A DNA stretch of 64,000 nucleotides from positions 125,648,526 to 125,712,525 of the forward strand of contig NC_035435.2 in the NCBI RefSeq assembly GCF_002127325.2, read 5' to 3'. Below are positions 43,767 through 57,227 of the stretch, one piece after another. This stretch comes from Helianthus annuus (taxonomy: Eukaryota; Streptophyta; Magnoliopsida; Asterales; Asteraceae). Under the pieces are notes generated by a model. It was not told where the DNA came from. It did not search any database and saw nothing but the letters and a program-made list of their open reading frames with translations. Within the stretch, counting starts at the first letter, position 1; each line of letters opens with the position of its first letter. The position numbers and the translations under genes are program-made.

Positions 43767-44397
43767 TGTAGGTCCCTTTTCTCGGAGGATCGAGAACAAA
43801 CCTAAACCTTGTTATACTAACCCACTAGCGAGTGCGGAATCCAAGCTAGTAGGCAAACCGGGATGAAGCAAGAACAAACACAAGAACACACAAAGTTCAC
43901 CGATTAACACCACTGTATTAATACGTATGAAGGTTTACGGTTACAAGCACAATGTTTACAAAACCAAAGATGTAAACTCTCAAGTGTGTGTGTGTTTCCA
44001 GCAGAATGCTCTCAAGCTCTCTATCTCTTGTGTGTGTGCTTCTGCTTAACACTAACACACTGCATGGGTATTTATACCCATACATAGCAGATCTGGTCGA
44101 AGGACTCGATAGATGGTCCGAAGGATCATCTATCGATGACAGGGAGCTCGAACGATCAGCATGGACATCGAAGGATCATCCTTCGATGTCTAATGGTTGA
44201 ACCATGGTCGAACCATATCTTTCGAGCACCTCGAAGGATCAGTTGTATCCTTCGAGGCTATCCTTCGATCCAGACAACATCATGTTGTCCAAGTCAAACT
44301 AGGAGGATAGTTGACTTGGTCAACTTACAGACTGACTTAGGACATCGTTTTCATACAGACCGAACACAGACAAAGTACAGACACAAGTGCACCAACA
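43767..44397 (-). repeat. Element C 3' LTR
   Basis: 631 bp, plus-strand reading TGTAGGTCCC to CACCAACA. It contains the TATA palindrome ATGGGTATTTATACCCAT (44064-44081) and a CGAAGGATC motif array (about 44095-44275). A minus-strand PPT AAGGGGGAGTT adjoins at 44398. Confidence 0.95.
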
Positions 44398-46299
44398 AAC
44401 TCCCCCTTGGCTGTAGCTTTGTCTTGATCTTGTCTTGATCTTCTATAGATGTAGACCTGTCTTGAACTTCGACGGTCTTTGGTCTTCGAGTTTCCAAAAC
44501 TCTGATGTCCTTTTAAGTCTTCATAGTCGGAGGATCTTCAAAGTCTTCACGTCTTGAAAGCAGAGAGTGTATCAACAAACTACCCGTATCATGTAGGAAG
44601 TGTGTTGACAAACTCCCCCTTAACATAAGCTCCCCCTTGAGTTATGCTCGTGAAATACTTTAACTTTATGAAGTGAGATCCTGGTGGTGTTGATGATGGC
44701 CAGCGGCAACTCGATCATCTTCATCTTTTGAGCGCCTTCTCGTCGTGTCTTCATTCCAAAGCTAGTCATCGACCATGTCCTCCTTGCCTTTAGAATCTGC
44801 ACATGCAAGAAATCTAAACGCGTAATGAGAACAACTGCTTGGAATAGTATAAACAAAAGACACACGAATGACCATGTCATAATCAAACACCGTCCGACAG
44901 TTTGAAAGTTTAATAAAATTTGTCAATTTTAGTCTTTAACTTTCAAAACTTGCAAATTTCGACCGTTTATGAAGATTTAGTCAGTTCAGTTTTCGTTCAG
45001 GTTTCAGGTAACGAAGACTCGAGCTCCAACATCGTACGATCGAAAATAAAGCAGAAATAAAATCTTTTTGGCTTTTATAAAGTTTATATTAAAACACACC
45101 TAAAATCTTTTTGGTATTTTTGAAAGTAAAAGACAACAATTTAAAATCCTTTGAGTGTTATCAAACGACATCACCGCTAATGTCGTGCTGATATGCACCA
45201 AACGACGAAACTGTTTAAAAGAAAAACAATAAAAGTTAAGCAGTAAATAAATAAATATATACAAACATTCTTTTTGCGAGTTTCGAGGGTAAGAGAATCA
45301 TATCAGTGTACGGTCATGCCAAAACACTCTTGTTGTTCAGTTAGTTAATATTAAGATAAGCATCCTATAACAGTTATCGGTATTGTTGTCCACTTAAGCT
45401 CAACTTATCAGATGTAATCATGTTTAGAGGATACGTTAATGTATGATTTATACTTACCGACCGGTGTTCATCCACATCACGACACATTCCCGTATCAAGG
45501 TATGCACGAGAGTTCATCTTACCGGTGAGTATACCGATTATCATCTGTTTGACCGTATAAATTGTGAGATACTCACTTATTTTGATTTGAAAACAAGCCC
45601 TTTGTGATATAATCACTTATTGATGAGGAACTTGATTTTCGTATGCATGAGGGCACAGGTGCAAGTCCGTGAACAGGTCAGTACTTCCGTACAGCAGAGA
45701 GACGAACTTGACACCCGGATAAATGTGATATTTTATCACTTATTTGTTTTGGACATGTGATTGTTTATCACTTATTTAGGTCGAATGCAGTATGTAAATA
45801 TGTACACGTATGTATAGTATCATGGAAGATCTAGACTTGCGTCCCCGTTATTTTTCGGTAAAAGATACAACCATGATACCCAGATGATAAGCAGCATAAA
45901 GACCGAATATCTCAGAACCTCGGCAATCTATCAAACGAAATTTCGGTACTAAGACCATATGCCAATGAATGGTTCCCACCTGATCTTCAGTCGATTAAGA
46001 TTTATATCACCCTGCACACTTTAAAATGATTGTGAGCCTACCGATACATCTTATATAGAGCTGCTTAACGTTTTGCATTTAAGGTTTAAAGAGGTTTGGA
46101 TAGACCACTGATGTACTATCATTTTCTCTTTTGCTCGCCAGGAAACTCATTTTTGTTTTTCTATTGTTTTTGTGTTTTTGAAATTTTTCGATGTTTTTGT
46201 ATTTTCTGAGTTTTGGATTTACTCCCCCTAAAATCAATAAACTAAGATAAATTTAAAAACACACAAAGATATTTACAAAAATGATTTTCCGATGTTGGT
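44398..46299 (-). other. Element C 3' noncoding region
   Basis: Collinear with the 3' regions of A and B, including the PPT at its left end, GTGA...TCAC hairpins (about 45566-45775) and the GTATCATGG/CCATGATAC pair. No convincing gene. Confidence 0.75.
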
Positions 46300-47535
46300 T
46301 TACTCTTGCTTGACCTTAATGCCATTTACCAATAATAAGAAGTCAAATCTAGATTTGTCAAAAGCTTTGGTAAATAAGTCGGCACGTTGGTCATCGGTGT
46401 GGACCTTAACAACATCGATTAGCCTTTTCTCAAAGCAATCACGTATGAAGTGATATTTTATTTCGATGTGTTTGGTCTTTGAATGCTGCACAGGATTTCT
46501 AGTGATATCTAAAGCAGCAGAATTATCAACGTAAATAGGAGTAGTTAGGAATTCAAAACCGTAGTCCCGCAATTGTTGTTGGATCCAAAGAACTTGTGAA
46601 CAACAACTTGAGGCAGCAATGTATTCAGCTTCGCATGTTGATGTAGCTACACACGTCTGCTTCTTGCACTGCCATGTGACTAGGCGATTTCCTAAAAACT
46701 GACATCCAGCCGTTGTGGATTTGCCGTCGATTTTACATCCGCCAAAATCAGAATCACTGAGAATGCCAGGAGTTTCACTCTTGTGTGCCATAAAAGATAC
46801 CCAAGAAAATCTAGAGTAGTCATCAGTAACTACTAAACAATAAGCATCACCAAACGTTGTCTTGTGCTTCATAGGTCCAAAAAGGTCCATATGAAGACGT
46901 TCGAGAGGCATGCTGACAGTGTTGATTTTCTTCAAAGGGTGAGACTTCTTTGTTTGCTTCCCCTTTTGGCACGAGACACAGATATCTTGCAAATGAAAAC
47001 TTCTTACAGGCACACCATTCACAAGATTATTTTTCACCAAATGGTTCATCTTCCTCAAGTGAATGTGTCCCATTCTTCTGTGCCAAGATATAGACTCCTT
47101 TTCTGTGGCTTTTGAGACAAAGCAAGTGACTTGTGCAGATGTTGTAATCGCCTGGCTCATGTCGAGAATATAAAGATCATTAACTCTCGGAGCCGATAAG
47201 AGAATCCATTCTTGTGGAATTTTGAATCCAGGTTTCAGCACATAGCAGCCAGCATCATCAAAAATCACTGAGAACTTTTTATCGCAGATTTGCGACACAC
47301 TCAGAAGATTGTGATCAATTTGCTTCACATAATTGATCTTATCAAAGCACACGATACCATTGGAGATACTTCCTTCTCCAGTGATGTATCCGCCTTTATC
47401 ACCCGCAAAAGCAACATACCCTCCTCTGATATTTCTCACGTCATACAGGAGCCGTAAGTCGCCAGTCATGTGCCTGGATGCTCCACTATCAACAATCCAA
47501 TGACTATTAATAGTTCCTCCTAGAACATCCTGCAC
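46300..47535 (-). pseudogene. pol: Element C pol: protease-integrase fused in frame to RNase H
   Basis: A 411-codon open frame with protease [13 protein letters not shown]-pre-integrase [14 protein letters not shown] and the first integrase motif HMDLFGP, running to KSETPGIL and then directly into [14 protein letters not shown] of RNase H. Some 737 residues (rest of integrase, all of RT) are missing relative to B. The junction (near 46760) falls at a shared TGA trinucleotide, and the reading frame is kept. The frame starts at GTG behind an in-phase TGA, as in A and B. Confidence 0.93.
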
Positions 47536-47551
47536 ATGTCAAGTAAACACA

Positions 47552-50500
47552 TCAGTTGAGAATGGGGACCCAAGCCTTAGTGGTCTTGGGTCGTCCCTTG
47601 GCATCACGATACGTAAGCTCTATCTCTTGATGGTTTTCAAGAACAACTGCTCCCCCTGAATTGTCACCCAACTTAGGTAACCAAGTTTGTCTGTGCCTAC
47701 CAGTTTTTGAAGATTCTGGTTTTGCAGGTTGTGACACACTTGGTTCCTTTTGCACTGTTTTAACTTCAGGTTTTAAAGCTTTTTCAACAGTTTTTAAGTT
47801 CTTACGTCGTTGTTTAGTTTCTTGTTCTTTTACAGTTCGTTTATCTTGTTTAGGTGAAACTGACCGACGTTGAGGATGAACTGTTTCAGGTGGAGCCTTT
47901 TCAACCAATTTCTTCTTTGGAGCATTTGGGCAGTTTCTGATAATGTGCCCAATTTCTCCACATTTGAAACAAGTTCTCCTTTCAACAGACTTAGGAGAAC
48001 TTGATCGACCACCAGATGTTGAACTTGTAGAACCTGAGGTACTTGCTCTTTCATCACACCCGTTTGTATGTTGGGTGTAATTGTTATCACTGTTACGTTT
48101 CAAAATTTTGACTTGTTGTACAAAATCAGTGTTTGATTTGTTTTCAAAAGTCTCAATTTTATCTGTACCCTTTGATGCTACAAATTTAACATCTTTTCCT
48201 TTCTTCATGTAACGAGCTCCTTTTGATTCAACCTTAGCCTTTGGCTTTGGAGCTCGTTGTTGTTGTTTACCCTTAGAAGCAGTCGGTTGTTGAGTGGTTG
48301 GAGATTTTTGATTACCAAACTGTTTCCTAATCTCAGCCTTAGGAATTGGATCACATTGTGTTACCACAATTCCCGGAAGTGTTTTTCCCAAAAATTTGTT
48401 TGTATTGTCTTCAAAGACTTTGTCAATCAAAGATTTATTTACATTTTTAATTGGAAAAACATGATCTGAGTAGATTTTATTATCTCCAACCAAAGTGTAC
48501 AACACATTACTGCTTTTAACAGTAGACACACTTGTCTTCTCAACCTTGACAGGATCAATCACTTGCTTCTCAACAGATGAAGCCTCAGGAGTATCAGGAT
48601 CACAAAGGATGTGATTCTCTCGTGGAATATCTACTCCTTTCATCTTGCTAAGTGATTTATCCTGATCACTTACAGCCACTTCTGATTCATCATCCGATGT
48701 CTCATAGTCCTCGATAATTGGAGGACTTTGCTTCATGGATGATGAAGTTTCTTGTTCCTTAGGGGCTGTGTTTGAAGAACTGTCCGGTTTGAACCCTAGG
48801 CCAGTAGAAAATTCCTCAAAGTTCAAAGGCACACTGGGTTCATACCGAGGCATTTCTTCTTCATCAGGCATCTTGGTATAGTTGCTCATCAAAGGAGGTG
48901 GACATGCCTTATACCCAACTCCTTTCACGTTCCCTTTCAGTTGTTGAACGTCAATTATGTGATCAAGCACAAATTGGGAGTTAGAATAGCTATCCAATTT
49001 CTGTTTGATCGCATCATGCTTGCATTGGGCAATGGCTAACTGCTTCTTAGTTTCTTCCACAAGATTAATGTATTCGTTTATACTTACTTGTTTGTGGTAA
49101 ACTACTTTGTTAACCTCGGACACATTTTTCTTTAATGTTTCTATTACAGATTTAAATTCTTTTTCATTCCGGGTTAAAGCCATGTTTGCCTCTTGGCATT
49201 TTGACAGTTCAATAACCAAATTCTGGTTATGACTATGAAGCTTTTCTGATTCAAGCTTCATCTCTGCACATGAGTATACAAATACTAGGAGCAGGGGGTT
49301 CAGAAGTTACCTGACTAGTAGAGGCTGAACCATTTGCCATAAAGGCAGTTTGAAAAGAAAAAGCTCCATCTTCAGAGAATAGCTTTTCCATTTCCGTTGA
49401 TGTAGCAGCAGCCTTCCTAATCAGAATTGATTTCTGACATTTAAGCTCATCAGCTTCATTCAGTAGCTCCTGTATATCATCATCTCCTTCTTCATTCACA
49501 TCAGGCTCTGAGTGATTATCCCCAGAAACAGAGCCTTCTTCATCCGAACTTCCAGAATAACCAGAACTGTCATCGCTCCCAGAAGATTCTTCTTTATGAA
49601 TATGCTCGATCACCTTAGCATACAATGCAGCTCCGCTTCCCTGATCACCTTCACCAAACTGAACTGACCAGTCACATCCTTCATCAGCTTGAACAGCCAA
49701 AGCCCGATTGTGATTGGTAGCTCCAGGCTGTCCCTGATTGTTATTCACTGCCACCATCCTCCGTTCACGGTTTTCTTGTTGGGCATTCACATTCGTCTGG
49801 TTTCTGAAAGGGTTGTGATTGCCGTGTTTTGTTGGTCGAGTGCACTCACGTTTAAAGTGCCCTTTCTCCCCACAATTAAAGCACGTGACGGCATTAATAT
49901 CAAACCCATACTTCGTGTTTTTCTTTCCTTCCAACGAAGTTCTTCCAGTTCGTGCCATGAAATCTTTTGCCCTTCTAACCGCACTAGCAAAAGCCCATTT
50001 AATATCCATCAACTCCATTTCTTCCTTGTCGATCTGATCATAATCTTCATTGGTCATATTGATGTTTCCAAGCTGACCAGCTACCAAACCACAGTAAGCA
50101 CTGACCATGGTGTTGATAATTTCCATATGTTCTTTAGCAACTTCAATGCTAAGGTGTGAAAGATTTGAGTTGTCGACTCGGATCGTGTGATGACTTTGGG
50201 ATTGAGGTTGAGGATTGCTTGTATAGTGAGCTTGCTGTTGTTGTTGTTGAGGTTGTAGTTGTGGCTGTGTTGGAACAGGAATGTAAGACCTCGGATCGAA
50301 TTGAGGTTGTGGTGGAGCAGCTGTTGATTGAGGAAATGGAAAGGAACTCGTATTGGACACAAAAGCAGTTTGAAGCTTCGGTTGCTGAACAGAACTAGAA
50401 CTAGCTGAAGGACCAAAACCAGGCAAATACATTTCTGTGTTTTGAGGAGCTGGAGCACGCCTTGCTTTCCTAATTTCTTCATCATTTTTATGTTCCAGCT

Positions 50501-51281
50501 TCTGAATGAACTCATAGATGTTAATCTCATCTAGAGCTTTAGTATGTTTCAACAACTCAATAAACGAACTCCATTTTGGGGGTAGGGCGTCAGCAAACCT
50601 ATTCACCATGTCTTGTTGAGTAGCTGCCACCCCATAAGCACACATTTCACTAATCAAATGATAGAAACGTGTGGTCATATCATTCAGAGTCTCGTTTTCC
50701 AAAAACTGAAAGGATTCAAACTCTTTCTTCAACAAATCATGCCGAGATTTTCGAGCAGCTGCATTGCCTTCTCCTCTAGCAACTAAGGCATCCCACAATG
50801 CTTTCGTGGTCTTGCAATATGAAAACTGATGGTAGATGTCTTTGTTGAGTGCTTGAGTAAGCATTGCATAGGCCTTTTTCTCCAATTCATAAGCCTTCTT
50901 GTCATTTTCAAGCATGTTGGCATAACCTTCTAAAGTGGATGCTCTACTTTCAAGACTTTCATTGAATGCATTGACAAAACACATCCAAAGGTCGGTGCTT
51001 TGTCCTTGAACATATGTGTGAAAGCGGCCTTTCCATGACGGAAAATCGTTCATGTGGTTCAGCTTTGGTGGACGATTGTTACTGCCTGTTTCACTCTCAC
51101 TAATCAGAAGATTCTGAAGACTTTGACTTTGATTGGATACCAAAGCCCATTGACACGAACTTATTGATTGTTGTTGTTTTGGAATGGCACTCGTCATATA
51201 TTCAGCCATCGACATCTGTTTCAGATCTGGTTGTGGATCCGTACTCCAATCCCAAGGACTTGTGCAACTCATTTTGATCAA
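47552..51281 (-). pseudogene. gag: Element C gag with one frameshift
   Basis: Two overlapping frames (49251-51281 and 47552-49261) together cover a B-like Gag: capsid region, Q-rich linker, CFNCGEKGHFKREC, coiled coil, then CFKCGEIGHIIRNC and the basic tail ending WVPILN. They are split near 49270, where C has one extra base relative to B (CATGAGTATACAAATAC versus CATGATTTGCAAATAC). The N-terminus differs from B (DWSTDPQPDLKQM). The first 676 codons could still give a truncated capsid protein with one zinc knuckle. Confidence 0.92.
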
Positions 51282-51334
51282 AGATTAATAAATAACCTAC
51301 ACACCACAAACTGTTAACAACAAACAGACAACAA

Positions 51335-51715
51335 TTGAAAGATACAATCTGATCGAAAGATCAAGACTTGTTCGAAGGATCAACAGTGATCGAAAGATTA
51401 CTGTTGAGTTTCGAGCAAAGTCTTCGAAAGATTCTCAATGAAAGATCCTTATCTTTCGACTGATTATCACGAAAGATTCACAGTTCGAAAGATCTATATC
51501 TTTCGAATACTGATCTCGAAAGATTCACAATGAAAGATCCTTATCTTTCGAGATGTATCCTTATCTTTCGGACAACCAACTTTCGAAAAGATTCCAACTA
51601 CGAAGGATAACCCTTAGACTTCGAAAGACTACTCGAAGGATGCTAATCTTTCGAGCTGTCTCCAATCGAAAGGTGATCTTTCGAAATCGAAAGATATCCT
51701 TCGGAAGCTTACTGA
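51335..51715. promoter_or_regulatory. Leader array of CGAAAGAT motifs (element C)
   Basis: About twenty CGAAAGAT/ATCTTTCG words in both orientations, placed as in A and B but with different spacing. The surrounding leader continues to the PBS at 52062. Confidence 0.75.
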
Positions 51716-52061
51716 CACACTGACACGAAAGGACAGGTTGGTATACCAACTTTCGGCAGAAAGGATGTTCTGCCACCAACTTTTTCACCAACTTTTTGAC
51801 TTTCAAAAAGTTTACCCAAAATGGCAACCTTATCCTCAAGTTCAGTCACCGGAGACAAACCGGAAGTATGGCCGGAAAGTTCAAAGTTTCACAAAAACGA
51901 TTTTTTATGTTACCCAAACCGACCCCGAACACTCCCGATAGGTTTAGTATTCGTTTTTCAGTTTCAAAATGCAAGGAAACTACCAAAAACGAGTGCTAAA
52001 CCAAGTGTCCAAACACACCAAAGAACTCGAACAAACCGGTTTTAAACAAGGTAAAGAGCGA

Positions 52062-52074
52062 GGCTCTGATACCA
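52062..52074 (-). other. Element C primer binding site (initiator tRNA-Met)
   Basis: Minus strand TGGTATCAGAGCC, two bases inside the 5' LTR. Confidence 0.9.
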
Positions 52075-52076
52075 CT

Positions 52077-52707
52077 TGTAGGTCCCTTTTCTCGGAGGAT
52101 CGAGAACAAACCTAAACCTTGTTATACTAACCCACTAGCGAGTGCGGAATCCAAGCTAGTAGGCAAACCGGGATGAAGCAAGAACAAACACAAGAACACA
52201 CAAAGTTCACCGATTAACACCACTGTATTAATACGTATGAAGGTTTACGGTTACAAGCACAATGTTTACAAAACCAAAGATGTAAACTCTCAAGTGTGTG
52301 TGTGTTTCCAGCAGAATGCTCTCAAGCTCTCTATCTCTTGTGTGTGTGCTTCTGCTTAACACTAACACACTGCATGGGTATTTATACCCATACATAGCAG
52401 ATCTGGTCGAAGGACTCGATAGATGGTCCGAAGGATCATCTATCGATGACAGGGAGCTCGAACAATCAGCATGGACATCGAAGGATCATCCTTCGATGTC
52501 TAATGGTTGAACCATGGTCGAACCATATCTTTCGAGCACCTCGAAGGATCAGTTGTATCCTTCGAGGCTATCCTTCGATCCAGACAACATCATGTTGTCC
52601 AAGTCAAACTAGGAGGATAGTTGACTTGGTCAACTTACAGACTGACTTAGGACATCGTTTTCATACAGACCGAACACAGACAAAGTACAGACACAAGTGC
52701 ACCAACA
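52077..52707 (-). repeat. Element C 5' LTR
   Basis: 631 bp with one mismatch to the 3' LTR. TATA palindrome at 52374-52391. Confidence 0.95.
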
Positions 52708-52945
52708 ATAATTAATAATTAGTTGACTAATTAATTAAAGAGAGAATAATTAATGATATAAGTTATAAATGAAATAGCATTTTACTAATATGTCATTTCT
52801 TCTTTTTCTTCTCACATTAAATTTATTCTCAAATGAATCTTCCCCATATATAAATAGATATTATAGTTGTTGCAAAAAAATATAAATGGTATATTACAAT
52901 TATTTTATTTAATTACAGCTTTTCCATTTATAAAGAGTACCTAAT

Positions 52946-53260
52946 GCCAATGAGCTAGTGGTGGAATGGCTAGAGAAAGACTTGGTGTTCCTTATGACCC
53001 AGTTTCGACTCCCACTCTCTCTATTATATTTTGCGGCATCCAGGTGAAAGTCGAATACGGGTGGCGCCGGTTCGTCTTGGATCGAAGACTAAGTTTTACC
53101 GATTATTCCACTGTCGTGCATTCGGCCATGTGGAGGTTGGGTTTCCACGCATCTGGGAAAGCAAAGGGGCTCGTGGCAGTCGATTAGTCGACCTTGACCA
53201 TATCGCCCGGTGTCACGGTGGTTGCCACGTCGTTTGTTGCCGTTTAAAAAATAATAATAA
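52946..53260 (+). mobile_element. tRNA-derived SINE (X3 copy)
   Basis: Same SINE as at 31761. The duplications are now TAAAGAGTACCTAAT (52931-52945) and TAAAGAATACCTAAT (53261-53275), one substitution apart. A- and B-box words are retained. Confidence 0.75.
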
Positions 53261-54442
53261 TAAAGAATACCTAATATTTAATGATATTTTAATTATTGTT
53301 GTTTTTTTTCTTTGCTTTATTCACTCTATATATACGTGTTACCTTGATATGCTGCAGAATACCTAGCGCACAAAAGAAACCTTAGCCGCTTTTAAGATGT
53401 TGGCATCTTTTCCGGCGTCGTGCCTCCGGCTAATATACGCGACTCTCCTCCATCTGCGTTAGTTTAAGGTAATATGTTTGTTTCGTTTTTTAGGTATTTT
53501 CTGATCTGTAAAGGGTTTACTTGAGAATTTAAATATTTATCTAGACACAAAAGGATCTGCAGATGTGCAAAAAAATTATTCGTAGGGTACAGTTATGTTT
53601 GGTGCTTATTTGATATAACCGAGTGTTGATTTATTAATATATAAGTCTTCTGTAGAAAAGAAACTATAGTCTCCACTTAATATAATCCATCCAAGCATAA
53701 CGAATTTACCATAGCTTCTTCTTTGTGTTTTCATTTTTTTTAACTCTATTTTTTTAATTTTGTGAAACATATCTATTAAATTAGGATATAAGCCAGGGAA
53801 CATATGAGTGGTGGGTGATATTTCTATACATTGAATTTTTCTTTCATCATAAATGCAATATTCTTTGTTGGAAAATTTCTTAACAAAATACATAAAGATT
53901 GATGTGTTATTAATCTTTCCTGGAGTATAAATATATTTATACATTTGAATCAGATCCACCGATAAACGGTTTATCACTAGAAGTTTGCTGTATCAACATT
54001 AGGTAGATAAGAAGTTTTTGGCTATTGACTGTGGATGAAGATTATACTGGGGAATTACATATTCAAGGACACATAGAGGGATGGTCATAAATTGGTTGGA
54101 CACTAAAGTAAAGCCGTTCGACCGTCCAATAATAAGTCTAAGTTCATGCACTATCTACAGAGTAGTTGTGGTACTTTTTGTGGCTCGCCTACAAATGCTT
54201 CAAGCGTTGAGGTGGATGCAGAGGTAGTTTCTTGTCTGATGTTGATTTACATGTAATCTGAGTTACACTTATAGCAAGTAAATCAGTTGATAATGCTGTT
54301 TTTTTTTATTCTTAGTGGCTTGCAAGAGTCATGTAAGGAACATATTATCTATGAAGATTATACTGGGGATTTCCATATTCAAACACACAGTGGCCGAGAT
54401 GATAGGGAACGCTTCATCAATGGGCGTTAAGGGGGATGCTTG

Positions 54443-54604
54443 GGAGTTCCACAATGGGCAAAAGTTCTTGTTCCAGTAAAAAAGCTGCCGACAAATGTTG
54501 GATCGCGTATTAGAAACTATGTGTATGAAGCGTTAAAGCAAAATCAAAGTTATTCCAAGATCGGGGTCACAACATGCGAGATTGGCTATAATTTTGATGA
54601 GTAA
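54443..54604 (+). pseudogene. MBD9-like gene fragment 1 (X3)
   Basis: Same reading as 33259-33420 (VPQWAKVLVPVKKLP, TNVGSRIRNYVYEALKQ, then stop), with one change at the left edge. Exon remnant only. Confidence 0.6.
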
Positions 54605-54939
54605 AGATGACCTCTGAACCGGGTAAGGAGTTTGAGGAGCCTCAAAGTTATTCCAAGTAGAATGTTGGACATGTAATTTTGATGTCAAACCCAACACTTG
54701 TCCAACAGTTGATGTGGGATTAAAAATTCACAACAATATTCTCTTCAGTGGGCTCACGATTATGGGAACACCAAGTAGATAGGAACTCTCTTTGAGGGTG
54801 TGAAAACACTCGGGTCAAAACTTCTATCATTCCGCCATCTCAACTCAATTGTTGTGTCTCCGGCTAGTATACACATGAGTCCATGAACACGACCCTCCTC
54901 CGTGTGCCATTCCACAGTCGGCTAAAGTGCTAAGATGCA

Positions 54940-55115
54940 TGTGATACATCAAACTTCATGTAATTAGCTATAGCAGCAATCAAACTCGATTTCCCAGTCC
55001 CAGGCGGACCATACAACAAGTACCCCCTCTTCCACACCTTCCCAACTATTTTATAAAACTCCTTCCTCTCCCAAAACAAATCCAAATCATCAATTATCGC
55101 CTTCCTCTAACGATG
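54940..55115 (-). pseudogene. BCS1-like AAA-ATPase fragment (X3)
   Basis: The frame reads KAIIDDLDLFWERKEFYK, then IVGKVWKRGYLL, Walker A GPPGTGKSSLIAAIANY and MKFDV. It keeps the DDLDLFW part that X2 lost but lacks the MLAMDPKIKK part that X2 keeps. The two copies therefore carry different deletions. Truncated at both ends. Confidence 0.85.
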
Positions 55116-55654
55116 GACGGTCCAGGTTTACCTATCCCATGTACCCGCCCAAATGTTGCAGGCATTGATTTGGATGAACAGGAAGTTTATTGATGAGAAC
55201 AAAAATCTCAAGGTTGAAAGCTAATCCATGGAGCTTAAGTATGGAGTTACGCGATACACCACATAGTTGTGGTCGACCCTTATTCATAGAAGTCTTGATG
55301 AATCAAAACAATGCATAGCTAAGAAGTTTTTGGCAAATGATTGTGTACCAAGATTATACTGGAGATTTCCATATGAGTTATGTATGGTTTTAGTTCTTGT
55401 GGTTGTTTTACCTAAGTAACCATTTTAGTTCAATAGTTATCCAATTTTTTTGTTTATATATTCTGAATAAACAAAAATTGCCCTTGGTAAAGATAAAAAT
55501 GCCCTTGAAATTATATTTACTCACACCAAATTCAAACAATCAAATCCAAGTCAGCAACAGACCCATGATTAACTCGAGACTAAATTATCAAAAGCCATCT
55601 CTGGCAAACTCCTGGTTACATCATTAACGTCAATAGACCTGCTGATGTCGGTGG

Positions 55655-55760
55655 TTCCACCCAATCGCTACCAATAACTACAAGACCCATATAAGAAACT
55701 TTTGTCCGAGCCAACACCACCTCCTTCAAACAAGTAATCCAGATGCTAACCAAATAATCC
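55655..55760 (+). pseudogene. VQ-motif protein fragment (X3)
   Basis: Same VQ core as 34497-34607 (FVRANTTSFKQVIQMLTK, then stop), but about ten bases are missing just upstream of it, so the lead-in is out of frame. Confidence 0.7.
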
Positions 55761-56366
55761 AATCTGACCCGACTACGTCACCATATCTGCATGCTATTGA
55801 TCTAACATTGTATCCGGGTTTTATGGCACCCACCACTGAGGCCATCATTGCCGGAAAACCCTAGAACAGCGCGGATTATAGGAACACTTGTCATTATTGT
55901 TAGGAACAAGGCACCGGTTTATACAATTCTAATATAAACTTATGATAAAATCTAAAATATGCTACCACTTTTGCTATCATTGATACATCCCCATAATCAC
56001 TGCCACGGTATCCACTTAAAAACGTATTACTATCGTTTGAGTAGATAATGCCGTAATTCATATTTCCTTTGATGCATCACAATAACGGCGTCGTTTTGGA
56101 GATTTCGTGAATCGACCAACGAGAATAACAACAAATATAATATCTGGGTGGGTTCCAGATAGCTTCAACTTCGCTTCCGTATAGAGTTGAATCTGCGGCA
56201 TTTTCGTAGTTTTAATCCATATTCCATTGGTGTTGATGCAGAAGAGCAAGTTTCCATACTGAATTTTGTAAGTAACGTTTATTTGCATATCTCCATTGCA
56301 ATATTGTGATCATATTCTTGGTTTGTTGACTTCCTAAGAAGTAATGTAATATTTCCAAATCGGTCA

Positions 56367-56606
56367 TTACAAACTTTGATTCATTGACTTCTTACACGTA
56401 TTTATCAAATTAGGTGAGTTGCTCATGATAACCAGTTCATCAACATAGAGACATATAATCAGAAGAATTCCTTCTTTCTCCTTTATGAATAATGTGTGTT
56501 CATAAGTGCATTTCATAAATTCGTTCTTTTGAAAGTAGTCATCTATTCTATTAACCAAGGCCCTTGGGGCTTGTTTAAGACCGTAGAGGGCCTTTTCAGA
56601 AGACAT
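56367..56606 (-). pseudogene. Copia reverse transcriptase remnant (X3)
   Basis: Residue-for-residue the same as the X2 copy at 35217-35456 (KALYGLKQAPRA ... CLYVDELVIMSN). Confidence 0.85.
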
Positions 56607-56984
56607 ACCTTATGTTCTTCACATTGTGCGAGAATTTTGACCTATTCGGTGCGGGAGGTAAAAAGTTTACTTCATCAAAGCCACTTTCGGGGGATAATCA
56701 TCATATTTTAAGGCAGCTGTTGATCATTTATTGGATACGGATGGTGCACTGCCCAACTCAGATGGAGCAAAAAGATGTTCCATAGAAAAGTCCGAAACAA
56801 AGATCTGGATGGTGTGCATTTGTTTTAATAATATACGAGGTATACTTTATCTTTATTATTCCAAAACAACCCAACCTGTTTTTATTCATCTTCAAAATTT
56901 GTTCATATTTGCATTGCAGCTTGTTGAGCGACTTTAGCTCTGGAAACCATGATCAACAGATCAAGATATATGGTGTATCACCAA

Positions 56985-57227
56985 CGCAGTGGTGGTACCT
57001 GTCTTATTTTTCAAATGCTGCAAAACATCCACAGTGCTACTCTAGCTCTTCGCATCTACACACTTGATGCTGCAATAAAATACCAAAAGACCGCCATCAC
57101 CTTTGACAAACTGATGCAGGCCCAAGTGTGGAGGATCAAGCCATGGCAGTTCTGGAGGCCCATGATCGAGTTACCAAGGGTGATTTACAAAAACGACCAT
57201 AACTTTGGCTATGGGTCTCCGTTTTAG
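56985..57227 (+). pseudogene. MBD9-like gene fragment 2 (X3)
   Basis: The frame includes HSATLALRIYTLDAAIKYQ and then FDKLMQAQVWRIKPWQFW. It stays open slightly longer than in X2 because of single-base indels at both sides (one A fewer near 57016). Same tentative MBD9 assignment. Confidence 0.45.

Larger units (their letters stand above)
43767..52707 (-). mobile_element. Element C: internally deleted copia retrotransposon
   Basis: Minus-strand element of 8,941 bp with 631-bp LTRs and 5-bp duplications ATAAT (43762-43766, 52708-52712). X2 preserves the empty site at about 31523-31530. One LTR mismatch is seen (AACGATCAGC versus AACAATCAGC). The interior resembles B closely, but about 2.2 kb of pol is gone and gag has a one-base frameshift. 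It cannot be autonomous. Its LTR differs clearly from that of B, so it is a distinct subfamily with a B-like interior. Confidence 0.95.
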
